A stretch of 64,000 bases of DNA, from assembly GCF_035989285.1 (NCBI RefSeq), contig NZ_CP108513.1:6820001-6884000 (forward strand), in the 5' to 3' direction. The stretch comes from Streptomyces sp. NBC_01235 (lineage in GTDB: Bacteria; Actinomycetota; Actinomycetes; Streptomycetales; Streptomycetaceae). A program made the position numbers and the translations under genes. The notes beneath the pieces are model-generated. The model ran no database searches and had not been told where the DNA came from. It saw nothing but the letters and a program-made list of their open reading frames with translations. Position 1 is the stretch's first letter. The number at the start of each line of letters is the position of its first letter. This document shows, in pieces, positions 50,601 through 59,487 of this stretch.

Positions 50601-52334
50601 GTGAATCAGATGCAGGGCCTGCTCCTCGCGGGCCGCTACCGGCTTGCCGATTCCATCGGCAGCGGCGGCATGGGCCGGGTGTGGCGTGCGCACGACGAGT
50701 TGCTGCACCGGGCCGTCGCCATCAAGGAGCTGACGGCTGCCCTCTACGTCTCGGAGAGCGAGCAGGCCGTCCTGCTGGCGCGGACCAGGGCGGAGGCGCG
50801 CGCGGCGGCGCGGATCAACCACTCCGCCGTGGTCACCGTGCACGACGTGCTCGAACACGACGGCCGCCCGTGGATCGTGATGGAGCTGGTCGAGGGCCGC
50901 TCGCTGGCCGACGCCGTCAAGGAGGACGGCCGCGTCGAGCCCGCCGAGGCCGCCCGGATCGGCCTGTGGGTGCTGCGTGCCCTGCGTGCCGCGCACTCCG
51001 CGGGCGTCCTGCATCGTGACGTCAAGCCCGGCAACGTGCTCCTCTCGCACGACGGCCGCGTCCTTCTCACCGACTTCGGCATCGCCCAGATCGAGGGCGA
51101 CACCACCATCACGCGCACCGGGGAGGTCGTCGGCTCGGTCGACTACCTGGCGCCCGAGCGGGTGCGCGGCCAGGACCCCGGCCCGTCCTCCGACCTGTGG
51201 GCGCTGGGCGCGACGCTGTACACGGCGGTGGAGGGGCGGTCGCCGTTCCGGCGCACCTCGCCGCTGACCACGCTCCAGGCCGTCGTCGAGGAGGAGGCCG
51301 CCGACCCGCGGTACGCGGGCCCGCTCGGCCCCGTCATCACCGCGCTGCTGCGCAAGGACCCGGCCGTCCGCCCCGACACCACCGAGGCCGAGCACCTGCT
51401 CGCCGAGGCGGCCGAGGGCCGGCGCCCGAACGGGGCACAGGCGTATGTGCCGACGCAGTTCGGGGGGCCCGACCGGACCACGGGCGGTTACCACTCCACA
51501 TCGCACTCCATGACCCACCCCGCGTCCGGTACGTCGGGTACGTCAGGTATATCCGGTACGGCCGGTACGGCGTACGTGCCCGTGGCGCCGGAGGCGTCGA
51601 CGCCGGTTCCCGGCCACGGACCGGGGCATCCCGCGACCAACCCGACGGCGATGGGTCCGACGCACCTCGGCCCGGACGCGTCCGCGACGTCCACCCAGCC
51701 ACCCCGGCGCCGCCGCCGTCTGCGCAACGTCGCCCTCGTGGTCGTCGTCGCCGCGCTGGTCGGCGGGGGGACGGCGGTGGCGCTGCAGAAGTGGGACGAG
51801 GGGCGGCAGGAGACCGGCGGGTCGTCGGAGCCGTCGTCCGCCTCGCCGAGCCCGACGAGCACCGCCGCGTCCTGGAAGCCGGTCGACGACCCGCTCGGCT
51901 TCGGGCTGTCGCTCCCCGACGGCTGGGAGCGGAAGGTGTACCAGGACGACGGCGACCTCCAGCAGATCGACTACACGCCCGACGGCGGCGAGCACTTCGT
52001 CCGCATCGCCCTCGACAAGTCCCCCGACTTCGGCGACCCGTACGCGCACCAGACCGACCTGGAAGTGCAGCTCAAGCGGCTGGTCGACTACAACCGGGTC
52101 GCCCTGGAGAAGAACGTCTACCGCGACCGCGACGGATCCGAGTGGGAGTACACCTGGACCGCGCTGGCGAAGGACACGGAGTTCCCCGGGCCGCGCCGCG
52201 CGATCGAGGAGACGTACGTGTCCCGCGACGGCACCGAGTACGCGATCTACATGTCCTCGCCCGCCGAGGACTGGGCCGCGACGGCCAAGCAGTTCAAGTC
52301 CGTACTGCAGAGCTGGCGCGAACCGACCCCGTAG
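50601..52334 (+). CDS. receptor Ser/Thr protein kinase 3 of the cluster
   Basis: 577 residues from a GTG at 50601; an ATG at 50559 with GGAGGC upstream is an alternative. Kinase motifs are complete: GSGGMGRVW, K42 in VAIKEL, HRDVKPGN, DFGIA, APERVRG. A variable linker contains (SGT) repeats (TSGTSGISGTAGTA). One helix (NVALVVVVAALVGGGTAVAL, ~376-396), then an external domain beginning DPLGFGLSLPDGWERKVY and ending SVLQSWREP. The F-G-L-S-L-P-x-G-W start is the shared hallmark of the external domains in this cluster. Probably phosphorylates cytoplasmic cell-envelope factors. Confidence 0.93.
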   Translation: MNQMQGLLLAGRYRLADSIGSGGMGRVWRAHDELLHRAVAIKELTAALYVSESEQAVLLARTRAEARAAARINHSAVVTVHDVLEHDGRPWIVMELVEGRSLADAVKEDGRVEPAEAARIGLWVLRALRAAHSAGVLHRDVKPGNVLLSHDGRVLLTDFGIAQIEGDTTITRTGEVVGSVDYLAPERVRGQDPGPSSDLWALGATLYTAVEGRSPFRRTSPLTTLQAVVEEEAADPRYAGPLGPVITALLRKDPAVRPDTTEAEHLLAEAAEGRRPNGAQAYVPTQFGGPDRTTGGYHSTSHSMTHPASGTSGTSGISGTAGTAYVPVAPEASTPVPGHGPGHPATNPTAMGPTHLGPDASATSTQPPRRRRRLRNVALVVVVAALVGGGTAVALQKWDEGRQETGGSSEPSSASPSPTSTAASWKPVDDPLGFGLSLPDGWERKVYQDDGDLQQIDYTPDGGEHFVRIALDKSPDFGDPYAHQTDLEVQLKRLVDYNRVALEKNVYRDRDGSEWEYTWTALAKDTEFPGPRRAIEETYVSRDGTEYAIYMSSPAEDWAATAKQFKSVLQSWREPTP

Positions 52335-52412
52335 TACCGGCGGCCGGGCTCCGGCAGCAGAAGCCCGGCAGTTGGCCGGACGGCGCCCCGGAAGCGTGCC
52401 GTCCGGTGGGGC

Positions 52413-54065
52413 ATGATGGGGCCCATGGGGACCGAGGGGGGCGGGAGCGACGTACGGGTCATCGCGGGCCGTTACCGGCTGGAGGCGAGGCTCGGGCGCG
52501 GGGGCATGGGGGTCGTGTGGCGGGCCACCGACCAGCTGCTGGGACGGCGTGTCGCCGTCAAGGAGCTGACCCAGGACGACACGTTGTCCGCCGAGGAGGC
52601 GCGCGGCCGCCGCGACCGGACACTGCGCGAGGCCCGCGCGGTCGCCCAGCTGAGCCACCCGCACATCATCGTCGTGCACGACGTCGTCGAGGACGGCGAA
52701 CGCCCCTACATCGTCATGGAGTTGATCGACGGCGGCTCGCTCGCCGACCGGATCGCCGGGCACGGCCCGCTCGCGCCGGACGAGGCGGCCCGGATCGGCG
52801 TCGCCCTGCTGGGCGCCCTGCGCGCCGCGCACGCGGCCGGGGTCCTGCACCGGGACATCAAGCCCGCGAACGTCCTGCTGGAACGCGACAGCGACCGCGT
52901 CGTCCTCACCGACTTCGGCATCGCGCAGGTCGCGGGCGCCACCACGCTCACCGAGACCGGTTCATTCGTCGGCTCGCCCGAGTACACCGCGCCGGAGCGG
53001 ATGTCCGGGGCGCGGACCGGCGCGGAGTCCGACCTGTGGTCACTCGGCGCGCTGCTGTGCACGGCGCTCAGCGGCGAGTCCCCGTTCCGGCGCGACTCGT
53101 TGGGCGGCATCCTGCACGCCGTCGTCTTCGCCGAGATCCGCACGCCCCCGCAGGCCGCGCCGCTCCTGCCCGTCGTACGGGGGCTGTTGGAGCGCGATCC
53201 GGACCGGCGGCTGGACGGGGCGGAGGCGGAGCGGCTGCTGCGCGCCTTCCTGGAGACCGGGCGGACGCCGCAACCGGTGTCGTCCGGCTACACACCGACC
53301 CAGGCCGACCTTCCCCAGCCGCGACTGGACCCGCCCGCCCGGGAGCGCTCCACGCGGGGCGTGCTGGTGGCCGCGCTGCTGGTCGCCGCGATCGCGGGGG
53401 CGGGCGTGTCGGCGGCCGCCCTGCTGATCGACAACAGGGACGGCGACGGGGGCCGTACACCGGCGAGTTCGGCACCAGGAGCCTCGGCGAGCGGTGCGAC
53501 GAGCGGCGTGCCTGGACCAGCGCCCACGCCCGCACCGACTTCCACCCCCACTTCCACGGCGCCCTCCGCACCGTCCTCCACTGCGCCCCCCGCGCAGCCC
53601 GCCTCGGGGAGCCGTTCGCCGTCCGCCCCCTCCGGCTACCGCGCGGCCGACGACCCGGCCGGCTTCGCGCTCGCCGTGCCGGACGGCTTCACGCGGGTGC
53701 CGCAGGGCGAGCGGGTCTTCTACATGTCCCCGGGGCAGGTGTTCCGCCTCGGCATCAAGATCGCCGACCCGCAGCCGGGCGGCCCGCTGGGTGTGATGGA
53801 GCGCGCGGCCGCCGAGGGCGCGGACACCAACCCCGGATACCACGACGGACGGGTCACCGAGACCAAGCACGGCGCAAGCCCCGCCGCCCTCTGGGAGTTC
53901 ACCTGGAACGGCTTCAGCGCGGCGGAGGGCCCCCGGCACACGTACGACCTGTGCTGGGAGGAGGGCGGGCGGCTGTACGACGTGTGGGTGTCGGCGCCGG
54001 TCGGGAAGGTACGGGAGGCACGGGAGTACTTCGACGTCGCCGTCGACACGTTCGTGACAGGGTAG
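52413..54065 (+). CDS. receptor Ser/Thr protein kinase 4 of the cluster
   Basis: 550 residues from the ATG at 52413. Active-kinase motifs: GRGGMGVVW, K50 in VAVKEL, HRDIKPANV, DFGIA, APERMSG. Linker rich in Pro/Thr/Ser, helix GVLVAALLVAAIAGAGVSAA (~316-339), then a Ser/Pro-rich spacer (PAPTPAPTSTPTSTAPSAP) and an external domain with DPAGFALAVPDGFTRV as its opening. Close gap (78 bases) to the previous kinase. Like the others it lacks PASTA domains. External ligand unknown. Confidence 0.93.
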   Translation: MMGPMGTEGGGSDVRVIAGRYRLEARLGRGGMGVVWRATDQLLGRRVAVKELTQDDTLSAEEARGRRDRTLREARAVAQLSHPHIIVVHDVVEDGERPYIVMELIDGGSLADRIAGHGPLAPDEAARIGVALLGALRAAHAAGVLHRDIKPANVLLERDSDRVVLTDFGIAQVAGATTLTETGSFVGSPEYTAPERMSGARTGAESDLWSLGALLCTALSGESPFRRDSLGGILHAVVFAEIRTPPQAAPLLPVVRGLLERDPDRRLDGAEAERLLRAFLETGRTPQPVSSGYTPTQADLPQPRLDPPARERSTRGVLVAALLVAAIAGAGVSAAALLIDNRDGDGGRTPASSAPGASASGATSGVPGPAPTPAPTSTPTSTAPSAPSSTAPPAQPASGSRSPSAPSGYRAADDPAGFALAVPDGFTRVPQGERVFYMSPGQVFRLGIKIADPQPGGPLGVMERAAAEGADTNPGYHDGRVTETKHGASPAALWEFTWNGFSAAEGPRHTYDLCWEEGGRLYDVWVSAPVGKVREAREYFDVAVDTFVTG

Positions 54066-54116
54066 TTGCACTTCTCCGGTGGATACCGGCCTGCCTGGCG
54101 CGATATGGATGGACCC

Positions 54117-55715
54117 ATGAGTCACAACGGGGGCGTCGGCCATGAGTCCGATGAGACGACGAGTTTTGTTCTGCAACCGCCGAACCCGCAGGCAGCCGTA
54201 CCCCCGCAGGCCGGGCCGCGGGAGCCGGAGCCGGGTGTCGGGCGGCTCGTCGCGGGCCGCTACCGGCTGCTCGCCAAGCTCGGGCACGGCGGTATGGGCA
54301 CGGTGTGGCGGGCCAAGGACGAGACGATGGACCGCGAGGTCGCCGTCAAGGAACCCCGTGTGCCCGATCACCTTCCCGAACGTGAACAGGCCAACGCGTT
54401 CGAGCGGATGCGCCGGGAGGCGCGTGCCGCGGCCCGGCTGGACCATCCGGCCGTCGTGAACGTGCACGACGTCGCGGTCGTCGACGGCCGCCCGTGGATC
54501 GTGATGGAACTGGTCCAGGGACGCTCACTCGGCGACGCCCTCCAGGAGGGCACTGTCAGCGCGCGCGAGGCCGCCCGGATCGGCCTGGAGGTGCTCGGCG
54601 CGCTGGAGGCCGCGCACGCGGCGGGCATCCTGCACCGGGACGTCAAACCGGACAACATCCTCCTCGGCCGCCACGAGCGCATCGTCCTCACCGACTTCGG
54701 CATCGCCCGGATCGAGGGCGAGACGAACCTGACCGACACCGGCGGCTTCGTCGGCTCGCCCGAGTACATCGCCCCCGAGCGGGTGCTGGGCCAGCGCCCC
54801 GGACCGGCCTGCGACCTGTGGTCCCTGGGCGTGGTGCTGTACGCGGCGACCGAGGGCGTCTCGCCGTTCCGCCGCAGCAACACCCCGGCCACTCTCCAGT
54901 CCGTCCTCAACGCCGTGCCCGCGCCGCCCGCCGCCGCGCAGGGGCCGCTCGCCGAGGCCGTCAACGGGCTGCTGGAGAAGGACCCGGCGCGCCGTCCGGA
55001 GGCCGCGCGGGTGCGGGCGCTGCTGGAGGCCGCGGCGAACCCGCCCGCGCCGCCCACGCAGGTCGTGCGGCAGGTCGAGGTCCCGCGCGCGCGGCGCCGC
55101 TTCGGCCGTGCCGCGTGGGTCGGGCTCGGCGCCGCGGTCGTCGCGGCGGCGGTGGCCGGGTACCTGGTGGTCGCCGACCCGTTCGCGGGGCCGCTGCCGG
55201 ACGGCTGGAAGACGCCCTACGCCAAGGACGTCACCGCGAAGGTGGCGGTCCCCGACAGCTACAAGAAGGCCGTCCCCGACCGGAAGTCGGACAACGGCCA
55301 CTGGGTCAGCTACACCGACCCGAGCGGCGCGATCTCGGTCGTGCTGTCGGTGGCGCGGAAGTCGGAGGACACCGGCAAGGAGATCAAGGCCTCCGCCGCC
55401 GCCGAGATGTACGCCGACGACGGCGAGTTCAAGGACAATGGCAGCTACGGCCTCGACATGCCGAAGGCCCCGAAGACCCGGCCCGACGACAACGCGACGT
55501 TCCACGACGAGAAGGCCGCCGAGAACACCGTCCGCTACACCACCGAGGACCGCCAGGACCCCCGCCCCCGCGAGCTGAGGATCCTCTACTACAAGTCCTC
55601 CGCCGGCGACATGTACCGGCTCACCATCGCCTACCCGGGCGCGGGCGACTTCACGGCACGAGGCCGCGAGGTGGCCCGCACGGCGATCGCCAACCTGGCC
55701 CTCGACAAGCTCTAG
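54117..55715 (+). CDS. receptor Ser/Thr protein kinase 5 of the cluster
   Basis: 532 residues if started at the ATG at 54117; an ATG four codons earlier (54105) and a TTG at 54066 are also in frame. Kinase motifs intact: GHGGMGTVW, VAVKEP (Lys), HRDVKPDNI, DFGIA, APERVLG. Short linker, helix AAWVGLGAAVVAAAVAGYLV (~332-353), external domain with VTAKVAVPDSYKKAVPD at its opening, rich in Lys/Asp (DDGEFKDNGSYGLD). The stop TAG shares CTAG with the stop of the convergent AraC gene, so the two mRNAs end within the same four bases. Confidence 0.92.
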   Translation: MSHNGGVGHESDETTSFVLQPPNPQAAVPPQAGPREPEPGVGRLVAGRYRLLAKLGHGGMGTVWRAKDETMDREVAVKEPRVPDHLPEREQANAFERMRREARAAARLDHPAVVNVHDVAVVDGRPWIVMELVQGRSLGDALQEGTVSAREAARIGLEVLGALEAAHAAGILHRDVKPDNILLGRHERIVLTDFGIARIEGETNLTDTGGFVGSPEYIAPERVLGQRPGPACDLWSLGVVLYAATEGVSPFRRSNTPATLQSVLNAVPAPPAAAQGPLAEAVNGLLEKDPARRPEAARVRALLEAAANPPAPPTQVVRQVEVPRARRRFGRAAWVGLGAAVVAAAVAGYLVVADPFAGPLPDGWKTPYAKDVTAKVAVPDSYKKAVPDRKSDNGHWVSYTDPSGAISVVLSVARKSEDTGKEIKASAAAEMYADDGEFKDNGSYGLDMPKAPKTRPDDNATFHDEKAAENTVRYTTEDRQDPRPRELRILYYKSSAGDMYRLTIAYPGAGDFTARGREVARTAIANLALDKL

Positions 55716-56617
55716 CCGGCACGTCCTGGACCGCCCTGCGTCCGGTACCTCCCCGGTGTCGTCCCGAACTCCCGGCTGAAGGCGTGGGAGAGGGCGTACG
55801 GGCTGCCGTACCCCGTCTCGCGGGCCACGGCCGCCAGCGGCGCGTCCGTGTCGCGCAGCCGGGCCGCGGCCAGGGTCAGCCGCCACCAGGTGAGGTACGC
55901 CATCGGCGGGCGGCCGACCAGCGCGGTGAAGCGGCGCGCCAGCGTCGCCCGGGAGACGCCCGCCCGGGCCGCCAGGCTGTCGTTGGTCCAGGGCGCGGCC
56001 GGGTCGGCGTGCAGCGCGCGCAGCGCGGCCGTGGCCACGGGGTCGCCCAGGACGGCCGGCCAGGTGCCCGTCGCGGCCCGCGCCAGCCACGCCCGGACCA
56101 TGTAGACGAGCAGCAGGTCGAGGAGGCTGGGCAGGGCCAGGGAGGAGCCGGGCCGACAGCCATCGAGCTCGCCGGCCAGCAGGCCGACGGCGGACCGGAG
56201 TTCGGCCGGCCGGTCGGTCCGGCTCGGCAGGTGCACCACCTGGGGCAGCTCCGCCAGCAGCGGGTGCGCCCGGCTGCGGTCCAGCCGGTACTTGCCGCAG
56301 AGCAACTCCGTCCCGCCCGCCGCGGGGTGCCGCACACCTTCCTCGAACGGCACCGCGCGGGCCGCCGTCGCCGCGTCCACCGGCCCGTCGGCCAGCACAT
56401 GCCCGGCGCCGTGGGGCAGCAGGACGACATCCCCCGCGCCGAGCGGGATCCCCGCCCCGCCCTCCGGCAGCAGCCAGCAGCTCCCCGCCAGGACGACATG
56501 GAACCCGGCGCCTTCGTAGGAGGCGATCCGGGTGCACCAACTCCCGCCCACGCTCAGCCGGCTGGAGTGCGGCCGCCCGGTGCGTACGGAGGAGATCGCG
56601 TCGCTCACCACGTCCAT
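55712..56617 (-). CDS. AraC-family regulator with cupin-like sensor
   Basis: 301 residues. N-terminal cupin-type ligand domain (SWCTRIASYEGAGFHVVLAG, GAGDVVLLPHGAGHVL). The C-terminal pair of HTH motifs is AARAGVSRATLARRFTALVG and ALAAVARETGYGSPYALSHAFSRE-type (residues ~205-290). It starts at the ATG at 56617, with the MBL gene 87 bases away on the other strand, so it probably regulates that gene. It lies inside the kinase run, facing the opposite way. Ligand unknown. Confidence 0.88.
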   Translation of the reverse strand: MDVVSDAISSVRTGRPHSSRLSVGGSWCTRIASYEGAGFHVVLAGSCWLLPEGGAGIPLGAGDVVLLPHGAGHVLADGPVDAATAARAVPFEEGVRHPAAGGTELLCGKYRLDRSRAHPLLAELPQVVHLPSRTDRPAELRSAVGLLAGELDGCRPGSSLALPSLLDLLLVYMVRAWLARAATGTWPAVLGDPVATAALRALHADPAAPWTNDSLAARAGVSRATLARRFTALVGRPPMAYLTWWRLTLAAARLRDTDAPLAAVARETGYGSPYALSHAFSREFGTTPGRYRTQGGPGRAG

Positions 56618-56704
56618 GGGGGGAGAGTACGTGAGGCGCGTGCGTATCCGGTTGAGCGGTTCGGGCATCGAAACGCTCAGCGGTGTCTCCCTAGGCTCCC
56701 CACC

Positions 56705-57661
56705 ATGGCTGACGAAACCACGACCGGGGAAACCGACGAAACCGTGACCGACGAAACCGTGACCGACGAACACGTGCAGAGCTTCACGGTCGGGGACGTC
56801 GAGGTCCTCCGGGTCGTCGAATGGCAGTCCCTCTTCGTGCCCGCCCCCGCCCTCGTCCCCGACTGCGGTCCCGAGGTGTGGAAGGAGCACCGGGAGCTGC
56901 TCTCCCCCGACCACTGGGACCCCGGCAGCGACCGGGTCGTGTCGGCGCTGCAGACCTGGGTCGTGCGCAGCGCCGGCCGGACCGTCCTCGTCGACACCGG
57001 GGTGGGCAACGGGCGGGAGCGGCCCGGCTTTCCGCACTTCCACCGGCGGCAGGGCGACCTGCCGGGGCGGCTCGCTCGGGCCGGGGTGCGCCCGGAGGAC
57101 GTCGACGTCGTGGTCAACACCCACATCCACGCCGACCACGTCGGCTGGAACACCCGCGACGCCGAGGGCGAGTGGGTGCCGACCTTTCCCCGGGCCCGCT
57201 ACCTCCTCCCGGCCGCCGACGACACGTACTTCGGGCCGACGGGCGGCTACGGGGGCGGCGAACGGGAGGACGACCGCCTGGTCTACGAGGACAGCGTCGC
57301 GCCCGTGCACCGGGCCGGGCAGGCCGTGCTCTGGGACGGGGAGTACCGCGTCGACGAACACCTCACCCTGGAGTCGGCCCCCGGCCACACCCCGGGCTCG
57401 GCCGTCCTGCGGGTCGCCTCACGCGGCGAACGGGCCGTGTTCGTCGGGGACCTGCTGCACAACCCGGTGCAGGTGCTGCGGCCGGAGTGCAGCAGCTGCT
57501 TCTGCCTCGACCCCGGCAGGGCGGCGGCCAGCCGCGTCCGCGTCCTCGGACGGGCGGCGGACGAAGGGGAGCTGGTGATACCGGCGCACTTCGCCGGCTC
57601 GGGTGTGGTGGAGGCGCGGCGGCTGGAAGACGGAGGGTTCGCTCCGGGCCGGTGGGGGTGA
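56705..57661 (+). CDS. metallo-beta-lactamase-fold hydrolase
   Basis: 318 residues. N-terminal repeats of TDETVTDE make an odd acidic head. The MBL metal motif is THIHADHVGW, then GHTPGS, VGDLLHN and PAHFAG, giving the four motif sets of the superfamily. It is likely a cytoplasmic hydrolase of a small ester, lactone or thioester. Divergent from the AraC regulator, 25 bases before the sixth kinase, so read-through into that kinase is possible. Substrate unknown. Confidence 0.88.
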   Translation: MADETTTGETDETVTDETVTDEHVQSFTVGDVEVLRVVEWQSLFVPAPALVPDCGPEVWKEHRELLSPDHWDPGSDRVVSALQTWVVRSAGRTVLVDTGVGNGRERPGFPHFHRRQGDLPGRLARAGVRPEDVDVVVNTHIHADHVGWNTRDAEGEWVPTFPRARYLLPAADDTYFGPTGGYGGGEREDDRLVYEDSVAPVHRAGQAVLWDGEYRVDEHLTLESAPGHTPGSAVLRVASRGERAVFVGDLLHNPVQVLRPECSSCFCLDPGRAAASRVRVLGRAADEGELVIPAHFAGSGVVEARRLEDGGFAPGRWG

Positions 57662-57686
57662 GGGGAATCGTGGTAGTCGTGGAGGC

Positions 57687-59351
57687 ATGAGCAACGACGG
57701 TGACCCCGGCGGCGCCGAGGGACGGACAGTGGGCGGGCGTTACCGGCTGCTCGAACGCATCGGATCCGGTGGCATGGGTACGGTCTGGCGGGCCCGCGAC
57801 GAGCTCGTGGAGCGCGAAGTCGCCGTCAAACAGCCCCGGTTGCCCGGCGACCCCGAGGACGAGTCCCACCGCCGGGCCGCCCACCGCCTCCACCGCGAGG
57901 CCCGGGCCGCCGCCCGCGTCGACCATCCGTCCGCCGTCGTCATCCATGACGTGGTGGTGGAGGAGGAGACCGACCTCGATGGCGGACTCCCCTGGATCGT
58001 CATGGAGTTGATCCGTGGCGAGTCCCTGCAGGAGGTGCTGAGGCGCGGCCCGCTGGAGCCCGCCGAGGCGGCCCGCATAGGCCTCGCCGTGCTGGGCGCG
58101 CTGCGTGCCGCGCACGCCGTGGGCATCGTCCACCGGGACGTGAAACCGGCCAACGTCCTGCTCGGGCCGCACGGCCGGGTCGTCCTCACCGACTTCGGCA
58201 TCGCGCACATCCAGGGCGAGGAATCCCTCACCGTCACCGGAGAGTTCGTCGGCTCGCTGGAGTTCATCGCCCCCGAGCGGATGTCCGGACGCGGCGCGGG
58301 CCCCGCCTCCGACCTGTGGTCGCTGGGCGTCCTCCTCTACACGGCCGTCGAGGGCCGCTCCCCGTTCCGTCGCGCGACCCCGGAGTCCACCCTCGCCGCG
58401 ATCCTGGCCACGGACCCACCCGAGCCCGAACAGGCCGGCCCCCTCACCCCTCTCATCACGGGCCTCCTGGCCCGCACCCCGGACGACCGCCCGACCTCGG
58501 CGGAGGCAGCCGCGGCGCTGGAGCGGGCGGCGCAGGGGTCTGAGGGGTCCGAGGACCGATCGGTGTCCTTCCCCGCGGCGGAGAGCGCGGCGCAGGGGGC
58601 CGAGCCTCAGGACGCGGGGAGCCTGCGGGAGCTCGGGGACGATGTCGGAACGCTGCGGGTCGGGCCTCGGCCCTCGCCCACCCCCTCGCCCACCCGCACC
58701 CCCACTCCCACTCCCACTCCCCGGCGTCCCCTCCACCGCCGCCCCCTCGCCCTGGCGCTGCTCACCGGGATTCTCGTCGGCGGTGGCTGGCTGGGGACGG
58801 ACCTGCTCCTCGGGGAGAGCGGGACGGGCGCGGAGCGGACGGTGACCTACTCCGGTTCGGCTCCGGCGGAGCCGTCGGCGTCCGCCACCGCGGAGGGGCG
58901 ATGGGTTCCTCATCGTGAGGATGACATGCGGGCCGTGCTCTCGCTCCCCACTCCGTACCGGGAGTCCGCCCGGCAGAGTGCCGCCGGTCGGCAGCCCCGT
59001 CTGGTGGTCTACTCGGCGGGCTCCGTCGACGTACGCCTCACCCAGTGGGACCGTGCGCCCGCCGCCCCGATGACCCTGGCGGCGCAGGCGCACGAGACCT
59101 GGAACGCCCACGCCCCCGACGCACGCACCCAGACCACCCGCACCACCTTCCACGGCGACGAAGCCGCCCTGGCCGACACCACCTACGGACTCGACGACAC
59201 CCCGACCCGGGTCATGGAACTCTTCGTCCGTACCGCCGACGCCCGCCTGTACGAGCTGCGCGTCGACATGCCCAAGGGCACGCCGGACGAGAAGCAGGGC
59301 ACGGCCGTGTTCAAGGAGGCACGTGACCGCCTGGAGATCGGAAACGGCTGA
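57687..59351 (+). CDS. receptor Ser/Thr protein kinase 6 of the cluster
   Basis: 554 residues; the ATG at 57687 has GGAGGC close upstream. Motifs: GSGGMGTVW, VAVKQP (Lys), HRDVKPANV, DFGIA, APERMSG. Linker with PSPTPSPTRTPTPTPTP repeats, then helix LALALLTGILVGGGWLGTDL (~354-375) and an external domain (DDMRAVLSLPTPYRESA ... YELRVDMPKG). The external domain is the most diverged of the six but keeps the LSLP-x-x-Y pattern. Close paralogue of kinase 5 in the kinase domain. Separated from the other five by the AraC/MBL pair. Confidence 0.93.
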   Translation: MSNDGDPGGAEGRTVGGRYRLLERIGSGGMGTVWRARDELVEREVAVKQPRLPGDPEDESHRRAAHRLHREARAAARVDHPSAVVIHDVVVEEETDLDGGLPWIVMELIRGESLQEVLRRGPLEPAEAARIGLAVLGALRAAHAVGIVHRDVKPANVLLGPHGRVVLTDFGIAHIQGEESLTVTGEFVGSLEFIAPERMSGRGAGPASDLWSLGVLLYTAVEGRSPFRRATPESTLAAILATDPPEPEQAGPLTPLITGLLARTPDDRPTSAEAAAALERAAQGSEGSEDRSVSFPAAESAAQGAEPQDAGSLRELGDDVGTLRVGPRPSPTPSPTRTPTPTPTPRRPLHRRPLALALLTGILVGGGWLGTDLLLGESGTGAERTVTYSGSAPAEPSASATAEGRWVPHREDDMRAVLSLPTPYRESARQSAAGRQPRLVVYSAGSVDVRLTQWDRAPAAPMTLAAQAHETWNAHAPDARTQTTRTTFHGDEAALADTTYGLDDTPTRVMELFVRTADARLYELRVDMPKGTPDEKQGTAVFKEARDRLEIGNG

Positions 59352-59487
59352 ATTCCGGAGTGAACGCCGGGCACAACGCCCTGATCAGCAGGTTTGTGCC
59401 AGTGAACGCTGGCGCCGTGTGTGCGGTCGGTGAAACCGTATTACCGGCGGGTACCCAAAGTCTTCTCCACGTCATACCCTGCGGCTC

